Made by a program: the position numbers and the translations under genes. Below, piece after piece: positions 6,930 through 13,421 of a stretch of 13,421 nucleotides of DNA (position 1 is its first letter; the number at the start of each line of letters is the position of its first letter). Source of the DNA: Chloroflexota bacterium (GTDB lineage Bacteria; Chloroflexota; Limnocylindria; Limnocylindrales; CSP1-4); contig JAJYGO010000176.1 of the NCBI GenBank assembly GCA_021785115.1, forward strand, positions 1-13,421. Reading direction: 5' to 3'. Under the pieces are notes generated by a model. That model was not told the DNA's origin, did not search any database, and worked only from the letters and a program-made list of their open reading frames with translations.

Positions 6930-7007
6930 CGCGGCACCTGGCGCGGCACGCGGCGCTCTGACGCGGCGCCCGCCGCGCTGACGCGGGCGTCGGCGCGGGT
7001 CAGCGCG
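6926..7007. repeat. convergent-gene junction with CTGACGCGG repeats and inverted repeats
   Basis: CTGACGCGG occurs three times (6926-6934, 6958-6966, 6978-6986). CGCGCTGAC (6974-6982) and GTCAGCGCG (6999-7007) form a perfect 9-bp inverted repeat with a 16-nt loop that includes the stop codon of the ACT gene. A smaller GCGGCG/CGCCGC inverted repeat lies at 6963-6976. No T-run is present, so these could limit read-through between the facing genes without being standard intrinsic terminators. Confidence 0.4.
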
Positions 7008-7413
7008 TCGGGGTGAGCGTATGGACGGCCGGCAGGCCGAGCACTTCTCTCGCGTGCGCCTGGTCGTCCACCGTGAAGGCCATCTCGAGCATCGACCCCC
7101 GGCGGCCCACGACCAGGATCCCGGTGATGTTCACGCCGGCACCCGAGAGCCGCTCGGTGAGCTCGGCGATCGCGCCGGGGCGATCCTCCACCTCCACGTG
7201 CAGCGCGTCGCCCTCGACGAACGGAATCCCCATGCTGTGCAGCACGTCGCGGGTCATCTCCGCGTCGTCGGTGGTCAGCATGGCGCACATGTGGGTGCCG
7301 GCGCTGCTCCCCGCGATGGCCTGGATGTTGATCCCCCGCATCGCCAGCGCACGCGTCACGTGGGCGAGCTCCCCGGGGCGGTTCTCCAGCTGGATCACGA
7401 ACGGCTGGCCCAT
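7000..7413 (-). CDS. tandem ACT-domain protein (putative amino-acid-binding regulator)
   Basis: This small cytoplasmic protein (137 residues) consists of two ACT domains with no attached enzyme. The first begins FVIQLENRPGELAHVTRAL (about residues 5-23), with GINIQAIAG after it. The second begins LHVEVEDRPGAIAELTERL (about 72-90), followed by GVNITGILVV. The RPGEL/RPGAI turns with a following GxNI strand are the classic ACT ligand-site pattern. Stand-alone ACT pairs usually bind an amino acid or another small ligand and control a partner. The start at 7413 has AGGAGG 8 nt upstream (7422-7427). It is the last gene of the hydrogenase operon, 61 bp after hypA, and may be co-transcribed with it. 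The ligand and partner are unknown, and a hydrogenase role is only a possibility from position. Confidence 0.88.
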   Translation of the reverse strand: MGQPFVIQLENRPGELAHVTRALAMRGINIQAIAGSSAGTHMCAMLTTDDAEMTRDVLHSMGIPFVEGDALHVEVEDRPGAIAELTERLSGAGVNITGILVVGRRGSMLEMAFTVDDQAHAREVLGLPAVHTLTPTR

Positions 7414-7474
7414 CGTCCTCGCCTCCTGTGCTGCCCGGTCCCGCGCGCAGCCCGGCCGGGAACCATCCGCTGCG

Positions 7475-7870
7475 TCATGCCGCCGGCGGGCCGACGACGG
7501 CGACGGCCGCCCCGGTCGCCTCGTCCGAGAGGGCCGTTTCGACGGCCGCGATGACCACTCCATCTCCGGCGAGGACCGCCAGGTCCACGCTGGCGCACGC
7601 CGGGCAGATGGGGAAGGCGTCGTCCGTCTCGCTCACCTGCCCGCAGGCCCGGCACCGGATGGTCCCCGGAACGAGCCGCACGTCCAGGCTTGATCCGGCC
7701 GCGAGCGTGCCCGGCGTCAGCAGGTCCCAGTAGAAGCGGATGGACGGCTCCGTCACGCCTGCCAGGGCGCCGAGCTCGAGCCGGACGGCGCGCACCCGGC
7801 GGCCGTCCGCCGGGTCGGCCTGCTCCAGCGCCGCGTCGAGGATGCGCTGGGTGGCGATCAGTTCGTGCAC
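7475..7870 (-). CDS. hypA: hydrogenase nickel-insertion chaperone HypA
   Basis: HypA delivers nickel, with HypB, to the large-subunit precursor of [NiFe] hydrogenases. The 131-residue protein begins with MHE, the conserved N-terminal nickel-binding site. It carries the zinc site CRAC (Cys73, Cys76) and CPAC (Cys89, Cys92). FYWDLLTPGT (about 46-55) is also typical. The start codon is GTG at 7870, chosen because it places the essential His at position 2 and has AGGAGG 9 nt upstream (7880-7885). The gene overlaps the preceding protease gene by 13 bp and belongs to the mvh-hdrA operon. The length fits the family, with a modest Ala/Val-rich tail. HypB-F are not in the window and must be encoded elsewhere. 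Confidence 0.95.
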   Translation of the reverse strand: MHELIATQRILDAALEQADPADGRRVRAVRLELGALAGVTEPSIRFYWDLLTPGTLAAGSSLDVRLVPGTIRCRACGQVSETDDAFPICPACASVDLAVLAGDGVVIAAVETALSDEATGAAVAVVGPPAA

Positions 7871-8418
7871 GATCCGGTTCCTCCTGCATCCACCGGCGCC
7901 TCGTCATCGGCCAGCATCTCGAGCACCGCCGTTGTCGCGACCGGGATGGCTGCCTCGACGGCCGGCGTCAGCCGGTCGCCCACCTCGATCCCGAGCTCCG
8001 CTTCCACGGTGACCACCCACGGCGTCTCCGGCAGCGGGGCGCCGAGGGAGCGTCCCAGCGTCAGCGCGGCGGCGAGGGAGCTGTCGTGCGCGGACGCCAG
8101 GCGATCCAGGCCAACGACGGGCAGGTCGTCCAGCCGCAGTCGACGAACCGTCCCCGGCGGCGCCGTCCCGGTCTCCACCGCGTCCACGATGATCGCCCTC
8201 CGGTAGCCGATCAGGCGCTCCATCAGGCGCAGCCCACCCACCGAGAGCCGGTCGACCTCGACGCGCCGCGGGGTCCCGTGCGGATCTCCGCCCGGCCCCC
8301 CGCCTGCGATCCGCGCCTCGAGCTCCTCCGCGATCCGCCAGCCCACCCCGTCATCGCCCAGGATCGGGTTTCCGAGCCCCAGCACGAGCGTGGTGTCGTC
8401 GCCGGGTGCCGCGCGCAT
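7858..8418 (-). CDS. [NiFe] hydrogenase maturation endopeptidase (peptidase family M52)
   Basis: This cytoplasmic protease removes the C-terminal peptide of the hydrogenase large subunit after nickel has been inserted. The 186-residue product has the family opening GLGNPILGDDGVG (about residues 14-26). Its probable nickel-recognition residues correspond to those of E. coli HybD: Asp23 in GDDGVG, Asp79 in IIVDAVETG, and His111 in SAHDSSL. The ATG at 8418 is preferred because GGCGGAG (8425-8431) lies 6 nt upstream and the motif then begins close to the N-terminus. A longer frame from the ATG at 8460 would overlap mvhA by 23 bp. The gene follows mvhA after 19 bp and overlaps hypA by 13 bp. Its substrate is almost certainly the adjacent MvhA-type subunit. 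It is comparable with FrcD/HoxW/HycI proteins, but the exact subfamily name is not assigned. Confidence 0.92.
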   Translation of the reverse strand: MRAAPGDDTTLVLGLGNPILGDDGVGWRIAEELEARIAGGGPGGDPHGTPRRVEVDRLSVGGLRLMERLIGYRRAIIVDAVETGTAPPGTVRRLRLDDLPVVGLDRLASAHDSSLAAALTLGRSLGAPLPETPWVVTVEAELGIEVGDRLTPAVEAAIPVATTAVLEMLADDEAPVDAGGTGSCTN

Positions 8419-8424
8419 GCCCGT

Positions 8425-8431
8425 CTCCGCC
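8425..8431 (-). promoter_or_regulatory. ribosome-binding site that fixes the protease start
   Basis: The minus strand reads GGCGGAG with 6 nt to the ATG at 8418, inside the short gap after the mvhA stop. It supports 8418 over the upstream in-frame ATG at 8460. Confidence 0.65.
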
Positions 8432-8437
8432 GGACGG

Positions 8438-9928
8438 TCAGCAGTACTGCCGCAGGACATCGACGATCCCGCCGTCCGCGTCGTGGATCGTCACCTCCAG
8501 CGGCATCTGCCCCGGCAGGGAGTGCGTGGCGCACCCGAAGCACGGGTCGTACGAACGGAAGGCCATCTCCACGCGGTTCAGGAGCCCGTCGGTGACCACG
8601 GTCCCGGCGTGGATGAAGCTCTGGGCGGCGCGGCGCACGGACATGGAGATGGGGGCGTAGTTGTTGGTGGTCCCCACCACCATGTTCACGCGGGTGATGA
8701 GGCCCCGCTCGTCTGTCCAGTAGTGGTGGGTGAGCGTCCCGCGCGGTGCCTCGACTGTCCCGACCCCCTCCGTCGGCGTCCCGGTCGGGACGGCGCGCAC
8801 GTCATCGGACGTGATCTCCGGGTCCGTGGCGAGCTCCACCAGCCGCTCGGCCGCGTAGAGCAGCTCCACCAGGCGCGCCCAGTGCGTGGCCAGGCGGTTG
8901 TGCACCATGCCGTGTCGCCCCCCGGCCGACGGTTCCGGCGCGAGGGTGGCGAAGAAGCGCTCGAACTCCGCCTGCGCCAGCGGCGTGGCCATGCCGTCCG
9001 CCACGTTGAGGCGGGACAGCGGGGAGGCGACGTAGACGCCGGAGTCCTTGCCGTCCACGAAGCCCTTCCAGCCCACCCGCTTCAGGTACGGGAACTTCAG
9101 GTAGGTCCAGGGCTCGACGCGCTCGGCGATCCAGTCGGTGTACTCCGCCGGGGCGTACGTCCCGAGTGGCTCGCCGTCGGGCGCCACCACGCGCACCCGG
9201 CCCTCGTAGAAGTTGGGGTGCATCCCCTCGTCCACCAGGCCCATGTAGTAGGTGCGGTCGGTGTAGGCGTCGCCCTCCAGCAGCTCGCGATAGCCCGTGT
9301 CCTGCAGCACGATCCGGTCGAAGATGTCCAGGCTGCCGCGGGCGAAGTCCACGGCCCAGTGCCCGATCGCCTCGATCTCGGCGCGTTCCTCCTCGGTGAT
9401 CCCACTGGTCATGCCGCCGGGCACGGCGGTCGCCGGGTGGACGCCCCGCCCGCCGATGATCTCCACCACGCGGTGGCCCGAGCGCCGCGCCTGGATGACC
9501 TTCCCGCCGATCTCCAGGCCGACCTTGCGCACCACGCCGAGGATGCTGCGCTCCGCCACCGGGGCGTCCGGCCCGACGATGAAGTCGGGACCGCCCAGCG
9601 CATAGAAGTGGGTGGTGTGGTCGGTGAAGTAGAAGCCGCTGTAGAGCAGCTCGCGCAGCAGCCGTGCCGGGCGGGGCGGCGTGACGTGGTAGACGGCGTC
9701 GGCCGCCTTGGCTGCCGCCATGTGGTGCGCCTCGGGGCAGACACCGCAGATCCGGTTGGTGAGGACCGGCATCTCCTCCACGGGCCGCCCCACGCAGAAG
9801 CGCTCGAACCCGCGCAACTCGGGGATCTGGAAGTAGGTGTTGGCAACCTCGCCCTGCTCGTCGAGGAAGATCTCGATCCTGCCGTGGCCCTCCAGGCGGG
9901 TGATCGGGTCGATGGTGATGCGCTGCAT
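8438..9928 (-). CDS. mvhA: [NiFe] hydrogenase large subunit, group 3c (MvhA-like)
   Basis: This is the catalytic subunit, which carries the NiFe(CN)2CO centre and oxidises or produces H2 in the cytoplasm. The 496-residue protein opens with ITIDPITRLEGHGRIEI. The L1 motif RICGVCPEAHH gives Cys61 and Cys64, and the L2 motif DPCFGCATH gives Cys463 and Cys466; these four cysteines bind the metals. After His469 a 27-residue tail ending in Cys remains, the expected substrate of the protease encoded next. The motif forms and the mvhD/hdrA neighbours point to the Mvh (F420-non-reducing) type rather than membrane uptake or NAD-linked enzymes. The ATG at 9928, 20 bp after mvhG with AGGA upstream, fits the family N-terminus. 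An in-frame GTG at 9952 overlaps the mvhG stop (GTGA) and would add eight residues. Confidence 0.93.
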   Translation of the reverse strand: MQRITIDPITRLEGHGRIEIFLDEQGEVANTYFQIPELRGFERFCVGRPVEEMPVLTNRICGVCPEAHHMAAAKAADAVYHVTPPRPARLLRELLYSGFYFTDHTTHFYALGGPDFIVGPDAPVAERSILGVVRKVGLEIGGKVIQARRSGHRVVEIIGGRGVHPATAVPGGMTSGITEEERAEIEAIGHWAVDFARGSLDIFDRIVLQDTGYRELLEGDAYTDRTYYMGLVDEGMHPNFYEGRVRVVAPDGEPLGTYAPAEYTDWIAERVEPWTYLKFPYLKRVGWKGFVDGKDSGVYVASPLSRLNVADGMATPLAQAEFERFFATLAPEPSAGGRHGMVHNRLATHWARLVELLYAAERLVELATDPEITSDDVRAVPTGTPTEGVGTVEAPRGTLTHHYWTDERGLITRVNMVVGTTNNYAPISMSVRRAAQSFIHAGTVVTDGLLNRVEMAFRSYDPCFGCATHSLPGQMPLEVTIHDADGGIVDVLRQYC

Positions 9929-9948
9929 GGTGGGCGTCCTGCTCTCCG

Positions 9949-10962
9949 TCACGGCTTCCGGTCCTCGGCCCACGCCGCCCTGCCGGCGCGCAGCAGCGAC
10001 TTCGCCAGGTTGAAGCGGTAGAACTGGCCGGCCGGGTCGGGCAGGCCGTCCAGGACCCGGTCGATCGACGCCGGGTCGCCTGCGTCGATCACCGACGCGA
10101 AGGCGGAGAGGAGGCGCGCGCCGAAGTCGACCACGCCCTCCGCCGGTCCGTAGCAGCCGATGCACTGGGCGCCCGCCTTCGGGCACAGCGCGCCGCACCC
10201 GTCGCGCGTGGCCGGCCCGTTGCAGGGGATCCCCTGCTCCAGCAGGCAGAGCGCCGGGTCGAGCGCCGCGACCTGCTGGATGCGGGTGAACGACGAGATC
10301 TTCTTCGCGTGCCGTTCGCGCGGGCACTCGTCGCACACGGTGGAGTGTCCGGCCCCGATCGTGGAGCCGGCCGGCGGGAGCTCGGCCCGCCCCGCGAACG
10401 CCGCCATCGCGAGATCCATCACCGCCGCGATCTGGTGCGGCTCGGGCGGACACCCGGGCACGAAGTAGTCGACCGGCACCACCTGGTCGAGCGTCCGGAC
10501 CGTGGCGCAGAACTCCGGGAGGTGCAGTTCGCCTTCCGGGACCGTCACCGACGGCAGCGGCCGCAGGTGCTCCGGGTTGTCGGTGGAGACCGACTCGTAG
10601 GCCGCGTCGAAGATCTCGGTCCGGCTGGAGAAGTTGGCCAGCCCGGGGATGCAGCCTTCTCCGGCGCAGGAGCCGAAGGCGACGAGCAGGCGCGACTTGC
10701 GGCGCAGCAGGCGCGCCATCTCCTCGTTCTCACTGTTGCGGATGCTGCCGCTGAAGAGCGTCAGCGCGATCGACCCGTCCGGCATCGCCTCGACGTCGCG
10801 ATACTTCGCGTCCATCGCGACCGGCCAGAAGACGACGTCGAACGCGGCGTCGATCTCCAGGATCTTCTCCCCGGTGTTCAGCACGGCGATGTCGCACCCG
10901 CCGCACGAGGCGGCCCAGTACATCGCGAAGCGGGGCTTCGCGGCGACAGCTGCGGCGCTCAT
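9949..10962 (-). CDS. mvhG: [NiFe] hydrogenase small subunit, group 3c (MvhG-like)
   Basis: This electron-transfer subunit relays electrons from the NiFe site through three Fe-S clusters. In its 337 residues the proximal-cluster cysteines are Cys20 and Cys23 (ASCGGCD), Cys99 (FGSCAGEGC) and Cys171 (VPGCPP). The C-terminal half has Cys210, Cys213, Cys239, Cys247, Cys256, Cys260, Cys267 and Cys270, enough for two more [4Fe-4S] clusters. There is no Tat signal or membrane tail, so the enzyme is cytoplasmic. About 65 residues follow the last cysteine, making it somewhat longer than archaeal MvhG. The ATG at 10962 overlaps the mvhD stop by 4 bp (ATGA), showing tight coupling, and mvhA follows after 20 bp. 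The hydrogenase small-subunit assignment is secure; the 3c class is inferred from the neighbours and motifs. Confidence 0.93.
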   Translation of the reverse strand: MSAAAVAAKPRFAMYWAASCGGCDIAVLNTGEKILEIDAAFDVVFWPVAMDAKYRDVEAMPDGSIALTLFSGSIRNSENEEMARLLRRKSRLLVAFGSCAGEGCIPGLANFSSRTEIFDAAYESVSTDNPEHLRPLPSVTVPEGELHLPEFCATVRTLDQVVPVDYFVPGCPPEPHQIAAVMDLAMAAFAGRAELPPAGSTIGAGHSTVCDECPRERHAKKISSFTRIQQVAALDPALCLLEQGIPCNGPATRDGCGALCPKAGAQCIGCYGPAEGVVDFGARLLSAFASVIDAGDPASIDRVLDGLPDPAGQFYRFNLAKSLLRAGRAAWAEDRKP

Positions 10963-11558
10963 GCGAGCGGCCCCGCGATCGCGGGCAGCGGGTCGGCGGT
11001 CGGCGCGTCCCCCGCGGCGCCCGGCGGCTCCGACGCGTCGGCCGGCTCCGGCAGCTCCAGGTCGACACCATCACCGTCGGGCAGCGCGGCTCCCGCGATC
11101 GGCCAGCCCAGCGGACCCAGCGCGCGGACCTGCTCCACGAACGAGGTGACCTCCTGGGCGAAGATGGCGCCCTCGCCCGCGCTGGCCCAGGTCAGCCGCA
11201 GCCGTCCTGGCTCCACGCCGAACTGGGCGAGGGTCCGCTCCAGGAGCCGGAAACGCCGCATGGCCTTGTAGTTCTGGTCCACGTAGTGGCAGTCCCCGGG
11301 GTGGCAGCCGCTGATCATGACCCCGTCCGCGCCGCTGGCGAACGCCTTGAGCACGAAGGTCGGGTCGAGGCGGCCGGAGCACATCAGGCGGATGAGCCGG
11401 ATGTTGGGCGGGTACTTCATGCGGGACGTGCCCGCCAGGTCCGCGGCGCGGTAGCTGCACCAGTTGCAGGTGAACCCGATGATGACGGGCTCGAACGGGG
11501 CGGCCGCGCCCCCGGTGTCCGCGCTCCCGACCTCCGCGGTCACGACGTGTGCCGTCAT
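10959..11558 (-). CDS. mvhD: MvhD-like [2Fe-2S] protein linking hydrogenase to HdrA, with C-terminal extension
   Basis: In methanogens MvhD (FlpD) carries a [2Fe-2S] cluster and passes electrons from the MvhAG hydrogenase to HdrA. The 199-residue product has the expected core at about residues 24-145: IIGFTCNWCSYRAAD (Cys31, Cys34), RLMCSGRLDP (Cys60) and SGCHPGDCHY (Cys85, Cys90), which are the conserved cysteines, followed by a typical helical tail region. Beyond it, residues about 160-199 are an acidic Pro/Ala/Asp-rich extension that looks disordered. A short Ala/Gly-rich N-terminal extension is also present. The ATG at 11558 overlaps the hdrA stop by 4 bp and the gene's own stop overlaps mvhG by 4 bp. 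It sits between hdrA and the hydrogenase genes, in keeping with its bridging role. Confidence 0.92.
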   Translation of the reverse strand: MTAHVVTAEVGSADTGGAAAPFEPVIIGFTCNWCSYRAADLAGTSRMKYPPNIRLIRLMCSGRLDPTFVLKAFASGADGVMISGCHPGDCHYVDQNYKAMRRFRLLERTLAQFGVEPGRLRLTWASAGEGAIFAQEVTSFVEQVRALGPLGWPIAGAALPDGDGVDLELPEPADASEPPGAAGDAPTADPLPAIAGPLA

Positions 11559-13421
11559 GCCGGCACCGCCTCGAGCTCCGCGGGATGCCTGACCCGCTCC
11601 ATCAGCAGCCCCTCGATCTGGGCCAGGATCTGCTCGTTGCTGAACCCGGTGCCGCTGATGGCACCGGCCGGGCAGGCCGCGACGCAGGTGCCACAGCCCT
11701 GGCAGAGCGCCGGGTTGATCTCGGTGACCATGCGGTCCTCGTGGAAGACGATGGCGCTGAACGGGCACAGGTCGTTGCAGATGCGGCAACCGGAGCACAT
11801 GGAGGGATCGACCGTGGCCCGCACGGGCTCCAGGGCGATCTCCCCCTGCTGGATCCGGCCGAGGACGCGGGCCGAGGCGGCCGCGCCCTGCGCCACGGTG
11901 GCGGGAATGTCCTTGGGGCCCTGCACGGTGCCCGCGAGCATGACGCCCTCGGTCATGGTGGCGACCGGGTCGAGCTTGGGGTGCCGCTCGATCATCCACC
12001 CCTCGTAGCTGCAGGAGATGCCGAACTTCTTCGCCACCTCCTTCGCGTCCTCCTGGGGCTCGAGTCCGGCGGAGAGGATCACCATGTCCAGCGGGATCCG
12101 GCGCTGCCGTCCCGCCAGGGTGTCCTCCACGTGGACGATCAGCTTCCCGTCCTCCTCGGGGGTCCGGGCACCCGGAGAGATCTCGGCCACCTTGCCCCGG
12201 ATGAAGACGGTCCCCTCCTCCAGCAGGCGCTGGTAGAACTCGTCGTAGCCCTTCGAGGGGGTGCGCATGTCGATGTAGAACTCGTAGACGGTCGCCCCGG
12301 TGTGTTCCCTGACCAGGTGGGCGAACTTGAGGCTCTGCATGCAGCAGATGGCCGAGCAGTAGTTGTTGTAGGCGCGGTCGCGGCTGCCGACGCAGTGGAC
12401 GATCCCGACCGACTTCGGCTCCGTGACGCCGTCGCGCAGGACCACCCGGCCGCCGGTGGGGCCGGCCGCGTTCGACAGACGCTCGAACTCGAGGCTGGTG
12501 AACACGTTGGGCAGGCGGCCGTACCCGTACTGCGGGATGCGGCGGGCATCGAAGAGCTTGAAGCCGGTGGCCAGCACGATGTTGCCCACCTCGACGGTGA
12601 GGATCTCGTCCTCCTGGTCGAAGCGGATCGACTGCGGCGGGCAGAACTTCTCGCAGGCCTTGCAGGTGCCCTTCAGGTAGTACGTGCAGGTCTCCCGGTC
12701 GATCACCGGGTACTTGGGCACCGCCTGGGCGAAGGGGACGTAGATCGCCTTGCGGTAGCCGAGCCCGGCCTCGAAGCGCGTGTCGATCACGTTGACCGGG
12801 CACTTCTCCCAGCAGACGCCGCAGCCGGTGCAGGTCTCCTCGTCCACCTGGCGCGCGCGGCGGCGGATGGTGACCGTGAAGTTGCCGACGTACCCGGAGA
12901 CGCTCTCCACCTCGCTGTAGGTGAGCAGCGTGATGTTGGGATTCGAGCCCGCCTCGACCATCCGCGGGGTGAGGATGCAGGCGGAGCAGTCCAGCGTGGG
13001 GAAGGTCTTGTCGAACTGGGCCATGTGCCCGCCCAGCGACGGCTCGCGCTCGACCAGGTAGACGGGGTAGCCCGCGTTCGCCAGCTCCAGCGCAGCGGAG
13101 ATCCCGCCGATCCCGCCGCCGACCACCAGGGTCGCCGGGTGGATGGGAACCCGGAGGGGGCGCAGCTCCTCGTGGTGCCGGACCCGCTCCACGCCGCCCG
13201 CCACGATGGCACGGGCCTTCTCCGTGGCAGCCGCGCGGTCCGTGTGGACCCAGGAGTCCTGCTCTCGCACGGAGACGAGCTCGCAGAGGTAGGGATTCAG
13301 GCCGGCGTTCTCGCACGCGGTGCGGAACGTCCGCTCGTGGAGGTGCGGCGAGCAGGCGGCCACGACCACGCGGTTGACGCCCTGCTCCCGGATGTCCTGC
13401 TCGATGAGCTCCTGCCCCAGG
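11555..13421 (-). CDS. hdrA: HdrA-like flavoprotein (heterodisulfide reductase subunit A), N-terminus cut by right window edge
   Basis: HdrA binds FAD and several [4Fe-4S] clusters and is the electron-bifurcating subunit of MvhADG-HdrABC in methanogens. The frame is open to the right edge, giving 621 visible residues. By comparison with full HdrA about 55-60 N-terminal residues, including a usual CHCG motif, are missing. VVVAACSPHLHERTF matches the family N-terminal region. Visible-residue positions are: the FAD loop VVGGGIGGISAA at 99-110; CSACILTPRM at 145-154; the first cluster motif CTGCGVCWEKCP from 197; CTYYLKGTCKACEKFCP from 245; and two C-terminal ferredoxin motifs, CSGCRICNDLCP from 542 and CQGCGTCVAACP from 573. 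It is the first visible gene of the operon and overlaps mvhD by 4 bp. HdrB and HdrC are absent from the window but could lie upstream. Real substrates in this organism are unknown. Confidence 0.93.
   Translation of the reverse strand, partial: LGQELIEQDIREQGVNRVVVAACSPHLHERTFRTACENAGLNPYLCELVSVREQDSWVHTDRAAATEKARAIVAGGVERVRHHEELRPLRVPIHPATLVVGGGIGGISAALELANAGYPVYLVEREPSLGGHMAQFDKTFPTLDCSACILTPRMVEAGSNPNITLLTYSEVESVSGYVGNFTVTIRRRARQVDEETCTGCGVCWEKCPVNVIDTRFEAGLGYRKAIYVPFAQAVPKYPVIDRETCTYYLKGTCKACEKFCPPQSIRFDQEDEILTVEVGNIVLATGFKLFDARRIPQYGYGRLPNVFTSLEFERLSNAAGPTGGRVVLRDGVTEPKSVGIVHCVGSRDRAYNNYCSAICCMQSLKFAHLVREHTGATVYEFYIDMRTPSKGYDEFYQRLLEEGTVFIRGKVAEISPGARTPEEDGKLIVHVEDTLAGRQRRIPLDMVILSAGLEPQEDAKEVAKKFGISCSYEGWMIERHPKLDPVATMTEGVMLAGTVQGPKDIPATVAQGAAASARVLGRIQQGEIALEPVRATVDPSMCSGCRICNDLCPFSAIVFHEDRMVTEINPALCQGCGTCVAACPAGAISGTGFSNEQILAQIEGLLMERVRHPAELEAVPA

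Noticed and set aside
5797..6961. Plus-strand alternative frames inside the mprF-like gene (241 and 225 codons)
   Set aside because: They are Arg/Ser-rich shadow frames with no domain match, while the main frame carries all MprF family motifs.
6963..6976. GCGGCG/CGCCGC inverted repeat as a standard intrinsic terminator
   Set aside because: It has only 2 bases between the arms and no T-run on either strand, so it is listed only as part of the repeat-rich junction.
8419..8460. Upstream ATG at 8460 for the hydrogenase protease
   Set aside because: It would overlap mvhA by 23 bp and add 14 residues that are not family-like; the ATG at 8418 has a well-placed GGCGGAG.
8390..10021. 543-codon plus-strand frame opposite the hydrogenase large subunit
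   Set aside because: It is fully antisense to mvhA, which has clear catalytic motifs; the antisense product has His/Arg/Gly-rich composition and no domain.
9929..10453. In-frame extension of the hydrogenase large subunit over mvhG
   Set aside because: It lies out of frame over the small-subunit gene and the sequence has no hydrogenase features; the family starts at MQRITIDP.
11559..13316. Extension of the MvhD frame to 785 codons through hdrA
   Set aside because: It is a shadow of hdrA in another frame; MvhD starts at the ATGA overlap at 11558.
1..13421. CRISPR arrays, insertion sequences, tRNA genes, phage or defence genes
   Set aside because: No regular repeat-spacer pattern, transposase, tRNA-like fold or nuclease/helicase defence motif was seen by eye on either strand.

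Overview
The window is uniformly very GC-rich with dense, mostly minus-strand coding, and every gene reads as bacterial. The gene types are an Eis-type acetyltransferase, a CefD-like class V aminotransferase, a membrane esterase paired with a DUF2156/MprF-type transferase, SUF, and an Mvh-type [NiFe] hydrogenase with HdrA. Together they suggest a high-GC, hydrogen-metabolising bacterium, most plausibly Chloroflexota (Thermomicrobia/Limnocylindria-like) or a neighbouring lineage. That assignment is an inference from gene family impressions, because no rRNA or marker tree is available here.

Layout from left to right. (1) 1-598, minus: the first 199 codons of sufB, running off the left edge, with a clear promoter at 730-758 (TTGACG, 17 bp, GATAAT), a 13-bp palindrome over the -10 box, and a strong GNRA-capped hairpin in the leader. 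(2) 774-1997, minus: an Eis-family N-acetyltransferase. (3) 2120-3355, minus: a PLP-dependent class V aminotransferase (isopenicillin-N epimerase-like). (4) 3356-3462: a 107-bp divergent regulatory gap with a TAACG direct repeat. (5) 3463-6929, plus: a two-gene unit with a 4-bp ATGA overlap, encoding a membrane-anchored esterase and a short MprF-like aminoacyl-lipid synthase. (6) 6930-6999: a convergent gap with GC-rich repeats and inverted repeats. (7) 7000-13421, minus: one compact operon, in transcription order hdrA (5' end off the right edge), mvhD, mvhG, mvhA, hydrogenase maturation protease, hypA, and a tandem-ACT protein. Junctions are ATGA overlaps, a 13-bp overlap or short gaps, up to 61 bp before the ACT gene.

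Function. The right half is a cytoplasmic group 3c-type [NiFe] hydrogenase (MvhA/MvhG) whose electrons should pass through the [2Fe-2S] protein MvhD to HdrA, the flavin protein that performs electron bifurcation in methanogens. The operon carries its own large-subunit protease and the nickel chaperone HypA. HdrB and HdrC are not in the window, so the final electron acceptors are unknown. SufB supplies Fe-S clusters, but it sits in a separate transcription unit with its own apparent regulation. The plus-strand pair looks like a membrane-lipid modification unit: an aminoacyl-lipid synthase with an adjacent extracytoplasmic hydrolase that may remove the modification.

No tRNA, rRNA, insertion sequence, CRISPR array or origin was seen. 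No gene-free stretch exceeds 300 bases; the longest is the 175-bp sufB leader and promoter.
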